DNA of 64,000 nucleotides from CAZFVY01 sp964522665 (GCA_964522665.1 CAZFVY010000014.1:25822-89821), one strand, 5' to 3'. Positions 8,608 through 18,463 are shown, numbered from the stretch's first letter. The notes: generated by a model not told the origin, from the sequence alone. A program made the numbers and translations.

Positions 8608-9519
8608 ATGGAATGCGGCAAAAAACGAGCACCTAGCGCACAGTCGAGCCGCTGCCCGCGTCGCGGGGCAAACCGGCCGATGGCGGGCTTTACCCTGATT
8701 GAAATGCTGGCCGTGTTGGCCATCATCGGCATTCTGGGCAGCTTGTTCCTCTCGGCGCTCTCATCCACTAAATCTCGCGCTTATCAAACGGTTTGCCGCA
8801 ATAACATGCGGCAGATGGGTCTCGGATTCCTGCTCTACGTGGACAGCAATGGTGACACGTTTCCCGTGGCCGGCCACGGCGGCAATCTCGCCCACCAGGA
8901 ATGGGTCTGCTTCGCGCCGTTGGTGGTCGATAACGGGATCGACCGCGCGTTGAACTTTCAGAACGACAGCGCCATCTCGCCATACGTCGTGCGGCTCACG
9001 ACCAACATGCTCCGTTGTCCGTCGAACCGTATCTTAAAGCGAATCGAGGAAAGCGCCGACGTCCGCAAGAGTCTGGCGTTGAAGTTCGACCTCGCCACCT
9101 TCACCAGCTACCCCTTCAGCTACACGCTTAACGCCGGCAAGATCGTCTCCGGCCTCGATGGCCAGGACTACAATCCCGACCGCGTGGGTGACTTCCCGGT
9201 TAACCGCGGCATGGCGTCTTACTTCGACGGCCGCAACTATGTGCCTTATTTTCACGCCTCGATCCGCAATCCGGTCCAGAAAATCATGCTGGCGGAGGAG
9301 CAAACCTGGGACGAATTCAGCGATAAATCGCCGCTGCGTTACTGGGACGACAATTGGAGCTGGGATCCCTTCCGCCCCACGATCGGCGGAGCCTATTACC
9401 ACGATCCGCTTACCTTGCGACATAACGGACGCTCTCAAGTCGTGCTGGCGGATGGCCATGTCGAGACCGTCCGGCCGGCGTTCGCGGACAACCCCGAACA
9501 CGCTGATCCAACCCGTTAA
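8608..9519 (+). CDS. Pseudopilin-like secreted protein with prepilin leader
   Basis: A 303-residue protein of the solitary type II pseudopilin-like family that is expanded in Verrucomicrobiota and Planctomycetes. The prepilin peptidase site is GFTLIEMLAVLAIIGILGSL, followed by a conserved RNNMRQMGLGF segment. A globular C-terminal domain ends in the typical LADGHVETVRP phrase. The ATG at 8608 gives a 26-residue leader with several Arg; an in-frame ATG at 8680 gives a three-residue leader (MAG). Either is possible. Conserved cysteines near residues 66, 95 and 136 may pair. No secretion-system genes are nearby, so it probably uses a core apparatus encoded elsewhere. Its substrate or role is unknown. 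Confidence 0.8.
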   Translation: MECGKKRAPSAQSSRCPRRGANRPMAGFTLIEMLAVLAIIGILGSLFLSALSSTKSRAYQTVCRNNMRQMGLGFLLYVDSNGDTFPVAGHGGNLAHQEWVCFAPLVVDNGIDRALNFQNDSAISPYVVRLTTNMLRCPSNRILKRIEESADVRKSLALKFDLATFTSYPFSYTLNAGKIVSGLDGQDYNPDRVGDFPVNRGMASYFDGRNYVPYFHASIRNPVQKIMLAEEQTWDEFSDKSPLRYWDDNWSWDPFRPTIGGAYYHDPLTLRHNGRSQVVLADGHVETVRPAFADNPEHADPTR

Positions 9520-9642
9520 GCCGGGGGTTGCCCGCTCGGCGGTGGTCTTGAGCCTCGGCGTGCCGCTCCGAGCTTCCCCTAGATTCTCCAGCGTCTCGCG
9601 GACCTTCCTTCCGATTGGTTTGCGTAACCCACGGCCGCCACG

Positions 9643-11208
9643 ATGAACCGCGAACGCCTGCTCGACCTGTGCCGGGACACCAACGCCACTTGGGACATCA
9701 TCGTGATCGGCGGAGGCGCGAGCGGCCTCGGCGCCGGCGTCGATGCCGCCGCGCGCGGCTACCGCGTCCTGACGCTGGAGCAGAGCGATTTCGCGAAAGC
9801 AACCTCGAGCCGTAGCTCCAAGCTGATCCACGGCGGCGTGCGCTACTTGCGACAGGGAGAGATCCCCCTGGTCCTGCACTCGCTGCGCGAACGGGGACTG
9901 CTGACGCGCAACGCGCCGCATCTGGTGCGTCCGTTGACGTTTGTCGTCCCGAACTACGAATGGTGGGAAGGGGCCTACTACGGCGTCGGCCTCTGGCTTT
10001 ACGACCGTCTCGCGGGCCGGCTGGGGCTGGCCCCTTCGCGGCGACTCTCCAAGCAGGAAACCCTGCGACTCGCGCCGACGCTTGAGCCGGCGGGATTGCG
10101 GGGCGGAGTCCGGTATCAAGACGCGCAGTTCGACGACGCGCGCCTGGCGATCACCCTGGCTCAAACCATGACTGACCTCGGCGGCGCCGCCCTCAACTAC
10201 GTCAAAGTGACCGGGCTGCTCAAGGAGAACGGCCGCGCTCGTGGCGTGTTCGCGCGGGACCTCGAATCGGGGGCCGAATTCGAACTCAAGGCGCGCGTGG
10301 TCGTCAACGCCACAGGCGTATTCGCCGACGACGTGCGGCGCCTCGATGACCCGGGGGCGGAAACGATGCTCACGCCAAGCCAAGGCGCGCATATCGTGCT
10401 CGACCGATCGTTCCTGCCGGGAGACTGCGCGATCATGGCGCCGAAGACCAGTGACGGCCGGGTGTTGTTCATCATTCCCTGGCATGAGCATCTTATCGTC
10501 GGCACAACCGACACGCCGGCCGCCACTACCCCGCTGGAACCGCGCCCACTGGAGGATGAAATTGAATTCCTGCTCGTCCACGCGGCACGTTACCTGACGC
10601 GCGATCCCACCCGATTCGACATCCTCAGCGCTTGGGCCGGCCTCCGTCCCCTGGTCAAAGCGGGAGCCGCGCGCCGCACCGCCAAACTTTCACGCGACCA
10701 CACGATCCTGGTCTCAACCTCAGGCTTGGTCACGGTCGCCGGCGGTAAGTGGACCACCTATCGTCAAATGGCTGAGGAAACGATCGACCGGGCCGCGGAA
10801 ACGGCCAGCCTGCCCCCGCGGCCCAGCGCCACGCGTGATCTGCGCCTGCACGGGTGGCTCACGCCGGAGGAATCGCAGGCAGCCCTGCATGTCTATGGCG
10901 CCGATTCGACCGCCGTCGCCGCGCTTTCCGCGGACCATCCCGCCTGGGACCAACCGCTTGATCCTCGCCTGCCGATCCGCGGCCGCGAGGTCGTCTGGGC
11001 CGCTCGCCACGAACTGGCGCGCACCGTCGAGGATGTTTTAGCCCGGCGCACCCGGGCGTTGTTCCTGGACGCGCGCGCCAGCGCCGCGGTTGCCCCGCAA
11101 GTCGCGGCGTTGCTCGCCCACGAACTCGGTCGCGACCCGGCTTGGGAAACGCGGCAAATCAACGAGTTTCAGAATCTGGCCAAGGCGTATTTGCCAAGCG
11201 GAACATAA
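9643..11208 (+). CDS. glpD: FAD-dependent glycerol-3-phosphate dehydrogenase
   Basis: A 521-residue membrane-associated flavoenzyme that oxidises sn-glycerol 3-phosphate to dihydroxyacetone phosphate and feeds electrons to quinone. The N-terminal FAD-binding fold has the GGGASGLGAG motif at about residues 22-31 and the TSSRSSKLIHGGVRYL signature. IPWHEHLIVGTTDT and LSAWAGLRPL, both typical of GlpD, follow. The C-terminal helical cap domain (about 390-515) is complete. Length matches the family. It stands alone: no glpK or glpF beside it, so regulation cannot be read from context. Confidence 0.92.
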   Translation: MNRERLLDLCRDTNATWDIIVIGGGASGLGAGVDAAARGYRVLTLEQSDFAKATSSRSSKLIHGGVRYLRQGEIPLVLHSLRERGLLTRNAPHLVRPLTFVVPNYEWWEGAYYGVGLWLYDRLAGRLGLAPSRRLSKQETLRLAPTLEPAGLRGGVRYQDAQFDDARLAITLAQTMTDLGGAALNYVKVTGLLKENGRARGVFARDLESGAEFELKARVVVNATGVFADDVRRLDDPGAETMLTPSQGAHIVLDRSFLPGDCAIMAPKTSDGRVLFIIPWHEHLIVGTTDTPAATTPLEPRPLEDEIEFLLVHAARYLTRDPTRFDILSAWAGLRPLVKAGAARRTAKLSRDHTILVSTSGLVTVAGGKWTTYRQMAEETIDRAAETASLPPRPSATRDLRLHGWLTPEESQAALHVYGADSTAVAALSADHPAWDQPLDPRLPIRGREVVWAARHELARTVEDVLARRTRALFLDARASAAVAPQVAALLAHELGRDPAWETRQINEFQNLAKAYLPSGT

Positions 11209-11284
11209 GGCAACGAAACAGAACCACAAGGCCCGCCGGTTCGCCGCCGAAGGCCCGGCCGAATCCCAATCGGCCGGCTCGCCA

Positions 11285-12043
11285 TTAACGCGGACGGCAA
11301 AGAGCCGCGTCGGTGCGCCATGAGTCCAAGACGCCCCAACGATTGATCGGGCAGGTCGTTTCGCCGAATTTGACGAGGCGCACGCTGCCGTCGGTGAAGG
11401 TATAATTCGAACTGCCGGTGCGGGGGTCCTTCCCGGAGCCGCCGTGCCGCCCTTCGTTCAGGTCGTCCAGATACGCTCCATTCGCCTTCAAAAGATCAAG
11501 GTCGTAGGCGGTCGAGTCGGACGACTTCTCCCCGAATAGCAAGGTCTCGGATGGGTAAACCAGATTGTTCTCGCGCAGCGAAACCTGCGAAAGGCCTTTG
11601 GTGAACCGGGTCCAATCCTCCGCCGTCAGGCTATCCTTGAAGAAGTCGCTGAACCGGTTCAGAACGTAGCTGCGAAGGGCGAGATCCGGCGCGTTGGTCG
11701 GCGGCAAACCCGCGGCCGCTTGCAGCGACGCGCTATCCGACGGACACCAGAGAATTTGGAAGGTTTGGTAATCGCTTTGCAGAACGCCCGGCCAATGCGC
11801 CGAAGCGCTCCGCGGGGGAAATTGCCCGTTGTTATCCGAGGTATAGAGCGTGGTCGCCAGCCCTAGCTGACGGAGGTTGTTCGCGCAGGCGATGCGTTTG
11901 CCGGCGCCCTTCGACCGCGCCAACGCCGGCAGCAGCAGGCTGGCCAGAATCGCGATGATCGCGATCACCACCAAAAGCTCGATCAAGGTGAATCCGCGCC
12001 GCGGACTCGAGCTGTCAACGGGCTTGGACGCAAAATACCGCAT
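11285..12043 (-). CDS. Pseudopilin-like secreted protein with prepilin leader
   Basis: A 252-residue solitary pseudopilin-like protein. The prepilin cleavage site lies in RRGFTLIELLVVIAIIAILA, followed by LLPALARSKGAGKRIACANN and LRQLGLATTLYTSDN, a hallmark of this expanded Verrucomicrobial family. The mature domain ends with a YTFTDGSVRLVKFG strand that matches the H/DGS motif of relatives. The N-terminal leader is 17 residues. It faces glpD tail to tail and is unrelated by strand to the pseudopilin at 8608, so the two are not an operon. Function is unknown; family membership is strong. Confidence 0.82.
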   Translation of the reverse strand: MRYFASKPVDSSSPRRGFTLIELLVVIAIIAILASLLLPALARSKGAGKRIACANNLRQLGLATTLYTSDNNGQFPPRSASAHWPGVLQSDYQTFQILWCPSDSASLQAAAGLPPTNAPDLALRSYVLNRFSDFFKDSLTAEDWTRFTKGLSQVSLRENNLVYPSETLLFGEKSSDSTAYDLDLLKANGAYLDDLNEGRHGGSGKDPRTGSSNYTFTDGSVRLVKFGETTCPINRWGVLDSWRTDAALCRPR

Positions 12044-12269
12044 AGGCCGTCATCATAATGCACCCGCCCATCAGAAAAGCAACCCGTCAAAAAACGATGG
12101 CGTCCGCCCTGGACAATCTGGTGCGCTCGGAGCCACCGGCAAACCCGTCTCAGGTAGGGCAAGCCTGACCGTCTGCGAACGCGGATTCGCCACGCCTGTC
12201 CTTCTCAAAGTCCAAAATCGAACCCCACCGTTTCTTGCCAGAACGATCCCGCCTGGGTAGGATTCGGCT

Positions 12270-12473
12270 ATGAAGCTCAGGCTCGTAGTCGAACACGATC
12301 CCGCTACCAATCGCTGGGCGGCGTTTTTTCCCGAACTGCCTGGCTGCGCCTCCGCCGGTGATACCGAGGATGAAGCGATTCAAAACGCGAAAGAGGCGCT
12401 CGACCTCTGGTTCGAGCCGTCCCCGGTTGAATTCTCCGTCGGAGCCAAGATTCTCGAAGTCGCCCTCGGGTGA
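12270..12473 (+). CDS. hicB: HicB-family antitoxin
   Basis: A 67-residue protein with the partially RNase H-like HicB fold. It starts with paired strands (MKLRLVVEHD, WAAFFPELPGC) and continues with the classic SAGDTEDEAIQNAKEALDLW helix. It is short and lacks a C-terminal DNA-binding domain, as in the HicB-short class. A purine-rich AGGA lies about 9 bases upstream of the ATG. The stop overlaps the GTG start of hicA, which implies translational coupling. It should bind and inhibit HicA. The order antitoxin-first is common outside the enterobacteria. Confidence 0.85.
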   Translation: MKLRLVVEHDPATNRWAAFFPELPGCASAGDTEDEAIQNAKEALDLWFEPSPVEFSVGAKILEVALG

Positions 12474-12688
12474 GTGAGCGTTTTCCAGTTCGCGACGGCA
12501 ACGATGTCATTCGAGTCCTGCGCCGCCATGGCTTTGTCCTAGTTCGACAAAAAGGCAGCCACCAGAAATGGCGTCACTCAAACGGAAGGCAGGTAATCGT
12601 GGCGGTTCATGGTTCCAAGCCGATTCCAATTGGCACGTTCAAGAGTATCATTGAGGGAAGCGGACTGTCCGTCGAAGATTTCCGCTAA
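12470..12688 (+). CDS. hicA: HicA-family mRNA interferase toxin
   Basis: A 72-residue double-stranded-RNA-binding-fold toxin that cleaves mRNA when released from HicB. It shows the family pattern: VIRVLRRHGFVLVRQKGSHQ, then the catalytic His inside GSHQKWRH, and VAVHGSKPIPIGTFKSII at the C-terminus. The GTG start overlaps the hicB stop. Length and all key residues are intact, in contrast to the truncated VapC and Doc remnants elsewhere in the window. Confidence 0.87.
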   Translation: MSERFPVRDGNDVIRVLRRHGFVLVRQKGSHQKWRHSNGRQVIVAVHGSKPIPIGTFKSIIEGSGLSVEDFR

Positions 12689-12792
12689 CTCGACGCACCC
12701 AACCGTCGAGCCACGGACCCGCGTCGCGGTCCAGCCGCGAGGGAGCGATTCATCGAACCGACTTTCCGCCGGCGCGACCCGTCAGCGGGGCC

Positions 12793-15459
12793 CTAAGGCC
12801 CAACCGGTTGGGCGCGCAGGCGGAAGAATTGATGGTTCAAGGTCGAATACGGTATGAACCACTCGGTTTCTGGAAAGCCGCCCGCGAGATTGGTGATCAG
12901 CGTAAGTGGACTCGCGGCATCGGGACCGATGAAGACGCCGTAGGTTTGGTTGGTCACGCTAGGCCAACTGAGCCGGGCCAGGTTTTCGTCCCAGAGCGAA
13001 AGGGAGGCGGCCAGCGGAGCGTCCGACGTCAACGGATCCGTACCCATCAGGTACTCGCGGATATTCGAGTAGCCATCGTGATCGGGGTCATCCTGGGCCC
13101 CGTACGCCAGCGTGCCGAAGTGGGCCATCTCCCAATTGTCGTCCAAGCCATCGTGATCGGTATCCGTGATGGGCGTTCCGGTGAGGGTCAAGCCGACGAA
13201 TTGGACGGCGCCGGTGAGGCCAGCCTGTTCATCCGTGAAAAAAACCTGCCAAGTCCCGGCGCTCGGCTCAAAAAAATGGTGGGTCGAGTAATAGGTCCAA
13301 TCCCCGGCGCTCGTGGCGTCGCTGTTCACCCGCTGAAGAACGCTCCGCGTGCCGCCGGGGGAAAGGAGCGTAATGCGGAGGTCCCCGCGGCTGGGGTGAG
13401 CCGCGATGACTTCGACGCCGACGTGCTCGAGCGAGAGGGTATTCGTGACCACGAACGAGTAACTGACCGAATTAGGCTTGACCTGCGCCGTCACATTGCT
13501 GGTTTGCTGCAATAATGACTGCAATTGCAGGCCGTCGATCTGGCTGATGAATACGGCCGGGATCGGCACGAAATCGGTGCCGCCCATCGTGATCCGGCTC
13601 TCCCCGCGGTTATCGTAGATGATGGCCAGCGCGGCGCCCGCCGCGGCGGCGAACCCAATTTTCTCGGAAAAGAGGTTTCCGCCCCGCTGAATCAACGCGG
13701 CTTTGTTCGTGAGATCAAGGGTGATCGCCGCCGAGGCGTCCCCGACATCGACCAACGGGAGAACGGCGGTCGGCGTGTCCGCGTTTGGGCCAAGGCTCGG
13801 CGTCGAAGGAATCGAGGCCAGACCATCCGGAACGCCCGCCCCGCCGATCAACAAGCGCAAACCGTCGTCGGGTATCGCGGTCACGTTGGTCGAGGTGAAG
13901 GTCAGATTCGTGGCGGCCGGCCGATTGATCCAGCGGCGCGCGAGCGCGACCGCCCGGCCCGCGTCCGGCAGCCCGAACCCGAGGTTGTGGCTGACCGCGA
14001 AACCGGCGGCGTTGGTCGTCAAGTCGGGATCCGCCGGATCGGTCTGGCGCGCGGAAAGGATCAGTATTTGCTGCACATCGCGCCAGGTGAGGCCGGGATT
14101 GGCGGAGAGCAGCAGCGCGACCAGGCCGCTGATTTGCGGCGTCGAGGCCGAGGTGCCGCTGAAGCCGGTGTCGCCGAACGCGTAGTCGGCCAGGTCGTTC
14201 GTGTACACGCCTTGGTTATAGCCTTGGTCGCCCTGGCGATCAGTCGTGAAAATGGTCGGAAAGCCGTCGTCCGAATCGCCGCTGGGCGCCGCCACCAGCA
14301 GGCAGGCCCCGGCGCTGCTATAGCTGGCCGCGCGGCCGTCGAACCGGACGGCGGCGACCGCGACGACGCGCGGGTCGGAAGCGTAGCCATCGTCGTTGGC
14401 GTCCTGCGATTGGCCCCGGCCGTTGCCGCCGGCCCGAACCATGATGACGCCCAGGCCGCCCCGGCCAAAGGCGACGGCGTTGGAAATCGCGATTTGCTCG
14501 ATCAGGCTCGGGCCAAGCTGTCCAACCGTCGCGTTGCCCCAACTGTGGTTCTGCACGCTCACGACGTTGGAGCTGTACTCGAACATGTCCATCAGGCTCT
14601 CGTCGCTCACAATCGAATCGTCGGGCAAAAATATTACCGAGCTTTCGAAGCGAGCCCCCGGGGCGACGCCGCTCACGCCGATGTGGTTGTCCCCTTGCGC
14701 GATCGCCAAGCCAGCCACCGCGGTGCCGTGCATTTGCAGGCTGGTCGGATGATTGCCATCCGCCAGGCCGCTCCAAAAATTATAGTGCAACGCGGGGTCG
14801 GCTTGATTGGTAAGGTCGGGATGGCCCAAGTCCACGCCATCGTCACAAATGGCGATGATCACGCCCTCGCCGCGCGTAAACGGCCACGCCGCGCGAACGT
14901 TCAGGTCCACGCCCAATCGTTGTCCCGAGCCGGCGTCCCGGTTTTCAAGGTGCCACTGGGAGGGAAAATACGGATCATTGGGTTTGGCCGCGTAGGGCGC
15001 ATGACGGCGCCATGGTCGGCGCGCGATCGGGTGGCTGGTCAGGACGCCGGAGCGGTCGGCCAGGCGCTGGGCCTCCGCCAGCGCGGTCCACGCGTCCGGC
15101 GCTTGAAGAATGAAGACGTTCGATGTAACGACGCGCGCCACGCGCAGCGGACGCCCCGCGATCATCGCCTCGACCCGGCTCTCGGCGGCCAACTGCAAGA
15201 CAATGCGGCTGCCGAACTCGAGTTGGTTCGTCAACCCTCCGCGCCGGGTCGCGCGGACCCAACTGTTCGTCCCGGTCGCCAGCAAACGGAAGCCCGCGTC
15301 CGGCTGTACGACGTACTCGATTGGCCGCGGTTCACGGAAGTGGTACGAATTGGTGGATTCACCCACCGATCCCTGCGCGAGCGCCGCGGCGCCAAGCGCC
15401 ACGGTTAATCCGGCCGTAAGCAGATACCCGAAAAGCATTTTGGAAAAGTGACAGCACAT
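12793..15459 (-). CDS. Secreted subtilisin-like (S8) protease with PA and P domains
   Basis: A secreted serine protease of 888 residues with kexin-like architecture. A signal peptide (LLTAGLTVALGAAALAQG) starts near residue 12; the ATG at 15438 is an alternative start. The catalytic triad is visible: Asp in ICDDGVDLGHPDL (about residue 205), His in HGTAVAG (about 245) and Ser in GTSASTPQISG (about 435). A protease-associated domain (about 537-647), a proprotein-convertase P domain (about 655-757) and an Asp-rich calcium-binding linker (DTDHDGLDDNWE, DPDHDGYSN) follow. The end is a C-terminal module finishing QFFRLRAQPVGP. The gene begins 17 bases after thiD, an unlikely functional partner, so co-transcription may be incidental. 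Substrates are unknown. Confidence 0.88.
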   Translation of the reverse strand: MCCHFSKMLFGYLLTAGLTVALGAAALAQGSVGESTNSYHFREPRPIEYVVQPDAGFRLLATGTNSWVRATRRGGLTNQLEFGSRIVLQLAAESRVEAMIAGRPLRVARVVTSNVFILQAPDAWTALAEAQRLADRSGVLTSHPIARRPWRRHAPYAAKPNDPYFPSQWHLENRDAGSGQRLGVDLNVRAAWPFTRGEGVIIAICDDGVDLGHPDLTNQADPALHYNFWSGLADGNHPTSLQMHGTAVAGLAIAQGDNHIGVSGVAPGARFESSVIFLPDDSIVSDESLMDMFEYSSNVVSVQNHSWGNATVGQLGPSLIEQIAISNAVAFGRGGLGVIMVRAGGNGRGQSQDANDDGYASDPRVVAVAAVRFDGRAASYSSAGACLLVAAPSGDSDDGFPTIFTTDRQGDQGYNQGVYTNDLADYAFGDTGFSGTSASTPQISGLVALLLSANPGLTWRDVQQILILSARQTDPADPDLTTNAAGFAVSHNLGFGLPDAGRAVALARRWINRPAATNLTFTSTNVTAIPDDGLRLLIGGAGVPDGLASIPSTPSLGPNADTPTAVLPLVDVGDASAAITLDLTNKAALIQRGGNLFSEKIGFAAAAGAALAIIYDNRGESRITMGGTDFVPIPAVFISQIDGLQLQSLLQQTSNVTAQVKPNSVSYSFVVTNTLSLEHVGVEVIAAHPSRGDLRITLLSPGGTRSVLQRVNSDATSAGDWTYYSTHHFFEPSAGTWQVFFTDEQAGLTGAVQFVGLTLTGTPITDTDHDGLDDNWEMAHFGTLAYGAQDDPDHDGYSNIREYLMGTDPLTSDAPLAASLSLWDENLARLSWPSVTNQTYGVFIGPDAASPLTLITNLAGGFPETEWFIPYSTLNHQFFRLRAQPVGP

Positions 15460-15476
15460 TGCGCGCCAGAGTTCGC

Positions 15477-16307
15477 CTAGTGGGGCGGTGAGAAATAACT
15501 CAATACGGTATGGCCGTGGACGGTCCAGCGGCCCGCGATGGCGCGGCTCAGGAAACGTTTGCCCCGCCGCACGGCGTCCGCGAGTTCGTGCCCCAACGCG
15601 AGGTAGGCGGCGATCGCGGCGGACAAAGTGCAACCGGTGCCGTGCGTCACCAAGCCGCGGACGTAGGGAGCTTTCAGCGCCAGCTCGCATTCCCCATCAT
15701 AATAGATATCGACGCCCGCATCGGACCCTGCCAAATGTCCGCCCTTGACGAGCGCCGGACAGCCGTACGCGCCGGCCAGTTCGCGCGCCGCGGACCGCGA
15801 ATCCGCCAAACTGGTCAGCCGCCGCTTTAATAAGACCTCGGCCTCCATGAGGTTCGGTGTTAATAGAGCCGCCAGCGGGAACAACTCCCGTTCGAGCGTT
15901 TCGACGGCCCGGCGCGGCAGCAGACGCCTCCCACTGGTCGCCACCATGACCGGATCGACCACCAACGGCAGCCGTGGACGATCGCGCAGCGCTTGCGCGA
16001 CCGCCGCGATGATCGCCGCCGAGTAAAGCATCCCCGTTTTCATCGCGCGCGGGGGCAGTTCCGCAAATACCGCGTCGATCTGCGCGCGCACGATTTCCGG
16101 CCGGCAGGCTTGAATCGCCGACACGGCGCGCGGATTCTGCGCGGTAACGCAGGTGAGCGCGCTCACGCCGTGAAGCCCGAGCGCCGCGAACGTCTTCAGG
16201 TCGGCCTGCGCCCCGGCCCCGCCGCCGCTGTCGGAACCGGCGATCGTCAAGGCCACGGGCGGGCTTTGGCTTCGGGACCGGGGGCTGGGAAGTCTGGCGT
16301 TTTTCAC
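15477..16307 (-). CDS. thiD: Hydroxymethylpyrimidine/phosphomethylpyrimidine kinase
   Basis: A ribokinase-fold kinase that phosphorylates the pyrimidine moiety of thiamine twice. Motifs typical of ThiD are present: ALTIAGSDSGGGAGAQADLK, TCVTAQNP, KTGMLYSA, VVDPVMVATSG and the anion-hole THGTGCTLSAAIAA. The proposed GTG at 16307 gives 276 residues, close to the family norm. An ATG at 16355 in the same frame would add 16 residues; the frame continues upstream antisense to polX and is not credible there. Divergent from polX, with about 170 bases between the two starts. thiS and thiH lie about 8 kb away on the same strand, so thiamine genes are dispersed here. Confidence 0.9.
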   Translation of the reverse strand: MKNARLPSPRSRSQSPPVALTIAGSDSGGGAGAQADLKTFAALGLHGVSALTCVTAQNPRAVSAIQACRPEIVRAQIDAVFAELPPRAMKTGMLYSAAIIAAVAQALRDRPRLPLVVDPVMVATSGRRLLPRRAVETLERELFPLAALLTPNLMEAEVLLKRRLTSLADSRSAARELAGAYGCPALVKGGHLAGSDAGVDIYYDGECELALKAPYVRGLVTHGTGCTLSAAIAAYLALGHELADAVRRGKRFLSRAIAGRWTVHGHTVLSYFSPPH

Positions 16308-16475
16308 AAATCGTCTGGCGCTACGATAGGCCAATTCCAGCGCTTGGCCAGGCATTCCGCCCCAAGGCTCGTCAGGCCAGCGGTCGTCAAATTGGACTGA
16401 ACCAGCTGGCGAACGCGGCCGCGAGGCGATAACTTGGAACTTGGAACCGACGCTCGTCGGCCACATAATTTTCGC

Positions 16476-18275
16476 ATGGATAAAGACAACATCGCGGAGA
16501 TCCTGTCCGAGATCGGCACGTTGCTCGAACTCAAGGGCGAGAACCCGTTCAAGACGCGGGCGTACGCGAACGCCGCGCGCACGCTCGAATCGCTTACCGA
16601 ACCGCTCGACAAGATTATCGCCGAGGATCGATTGGGCCAGATCAAAGGGATTGGCGAAGCGCTCCAGCAGAAAATCACCGCGCTGGCGCAGACCGGCCGC
16701 CTCGAATACTACGAAGAGTTGAAGGCGTCGGTTCCTCCCGGGTTGATCGCGATGCTGGCCATCCCGGGCGTCGGTCCGAAAAAGGTCAAGGCGCTGCACG
16801 ATCGCCTCGGGATCGACACCGTCGAAGGCCTGGAAGCGGCTTGCCGCGCCGGCAAGATCGCTGGCTTGGAGGGCTTCGGCGAGAAAACCCAGTCGAAAAT
16901 CCTCGAAGGGATCGAGTTTCGGCGGACCTACGCCTCGCGGCATCATCTGAGCGAGGCCATCGCGGCCGCCGAGCCGTTGCTCGATGAATTGCGCTCGCAT
17001 CCCGACGTGATCCGGTGCAGCACGGCCGGCAGCCTGCGGCGTTCCAAGGAGGTGATCGGCGACATTGATTTTGTCGTCTCCTCGCGCCGGCCGTCTGAGG
17101 TTTTGGACTTTTTCACCCAACAGCCCGGCGTGCTGAGCGTGAGCGCGAAAGGCGACACGAAGGCGAGCGTCATTCTCACGGGCGGCATTCAGGCGGACCT
17201 CCGCGTCGTCAGTGACGCGGAATACGCCTTCGCGCTGGCCTATTTTACCGGGAGCAAGGAGCACAACATCATCATGCGCCAGCGGGCGATTCAACGCGGC
17301 TTGCGGTTGAACGAGTATGGTTTGTTCCGTTCGAAGGAGGAAACGCGTGACCCGGCGTTGCGCGTGGCGTGCGCGACCGAGGAGGAGTTGTACGCGAAGC
17401 TCGACCTGGCGTACGTTCCGCCGGAGTTGCGCGAGGACCACGGCGAGTTCGCGGCCGCCGAAAAAGGTGAACTGCCCCGGCTCATCGAATGGACTGAACT
17501 GCGCGGGTCCCTCCATAACCACTCGAACTGGAGCGACGGCCGCGGAACCATCGAAGAGATCGCCGCCTACATGGACGAACTCGGCTGCGCCTACTGGGCC
17601 ATCACCGATCACTCGAAATCATCGTTCCAGGCAAACGGGCTGGACCCGGCGCGGCTACGCAAGCAAATCGAGGAAATCAAGCGCGTCAACGCGGAGTTGG
17701 CCGGGCGTGGGTCCGATTTCCGGCTGCTCAGCGGCACGGAGGTCGATATTCTCGCCGAAGGAAAACTGGATTTTGACGATGACCTTCTCGCCGAACTGGA
17801 CGTCGTCGTGGCCAGCGTGCATCAAGGTTTTTCGCAAGACGAGGCCGAGATGACCCGCCGCCTCATTCGAGCCGCCGAGAATCCCTGGGTCCACATGCTC
17901 GGACACCTGACCGGTCGGCTCCTCCTCGAACGTGAACCATATAAGGTCAATCAGACGGCGGTCATCGACGCTTGCGCGGCGACCGGAACGTGGATTGAAC
18001 TGAATGCGAACCCCTACCGCTTCGACTTGGATTGGCGCTTGTGGCCCTACGCCAAAAGCAAAGGGGTCAAGTGCGTGATCAATTGCGACGCCCACCGGAA
18101 CGAACACGCCGGTTTTCTGCGCTTGGGGACGGGCATCGCGCGCAAAGGGTGGTTGGAACGGGGGGATGTTATTAACACATTGCCACTTAATAAGTTAAAA
18201 ACGCAACTGAACGCCAAACGACAGCGGAACGGGGCGACCGACGAAGCCCGACGGCTACGAGGTTCGCGCGGATGA
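16476..18275 (+). CDS. polX: Family X DNA polymerase/3'-5' exonuclease PolX
   Basis: A 599-residue bacterial PolX, a repair polymerase that fills short gaps in base-excision repair and has exonuclease activity in its PHP domain. The start MDKDNIAEILSEIG at 16476 matches the family. An N-terminal helix-hairpin-helix domain comes first, with a second hairpin at about 93-110 (AIPGVGPKKVKAL). The palm has AGSLRRSKEVIGDIDFVV (about 184-201), which includes two metal-binding Asp. The PHP domain from about residue 344 retains HNHSNWSDG, ITDHSKS, EVDIL, SVHQG, MLGHLTGR and NCDAHRNEH, so it should be catalytically complete. Standalone gene. Confidence 0.94.
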   Translation: MDKDNIAEILSEIGTLLELKGENPFKTRAYANAARTLESLTEPLDKIIAEDRLGQIKGIGEALQQKITALAQTGRLEYYEELKASVPPGLIAMLAIPGVGPKKVKALHDRLGIDTVEGLEAACRAGKIAGLEGFGEKTQSKILEGIEFRRTYASRHHLSEAIAAAEPLLDELRSHPDVIRCSTAGSLRRSKEVIGDIDFVVSSRRPSEVLDFFTQQPGVLSVSAKGDTKASVILTGGIQADLRVVSDAEYAFALAYFTGSKEHNIIMRQRAIQRGLRLNEYGLFRSKEETRDPALRVACATEEELYAKLDLAYVPPELREDHGEFAAAEKGELPRLIEWTELRGSLHNHSNWSDGRGTIEEIAAYMDELGCAYWAITDHSKSSFQANGLDPARLRKQIEEIKRVNAELAGRGSDFRLLSGTEVDILAEGKLDFDDDLLAELDVVVASVHQGFSQDEAEMTRRLIRAAENPWVHMLGHLTGRLLLEREPYKVNQTAVIDACAATGTWIELNANPYRFDLDWRLWPYAKSKGVKCVINCDAHRNEHAGFLRLGTGIARKGWLERGDVINTLPLNKLKTQLNAKRQRNGATDEARRLRGSRG

Positions 18276-18463
18276 CCGTTTGAGGATGCGATTATATGCT
18301 AACTCATTTAACATGAGGTTATTACAACGCTACCTGAGCTTCACGCGCCAAACTTCGCACCGGGCCAATCACGATCAAAAAAGTCTGATAAAAACACTTG
18401 ACTCGCTTCAGGATACACAGTAAAAAGTGTGCAGAATTAAATTTCGAAACGCGATTTAGGGAC

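Noticed and set aside
9034..10581. 515-codon minus-strand frame opposite glpD
   Set aside because: Overlaps a clear glpD on the + strand and has no recognisable domain.
18390..18430. Second promoter upstream of the PEP-CTERM gene (TTGACT at 18398)
   Set aside because: No acceptable -10 hexamer at proper spacing; the pair at 18464-18491 is better placed.
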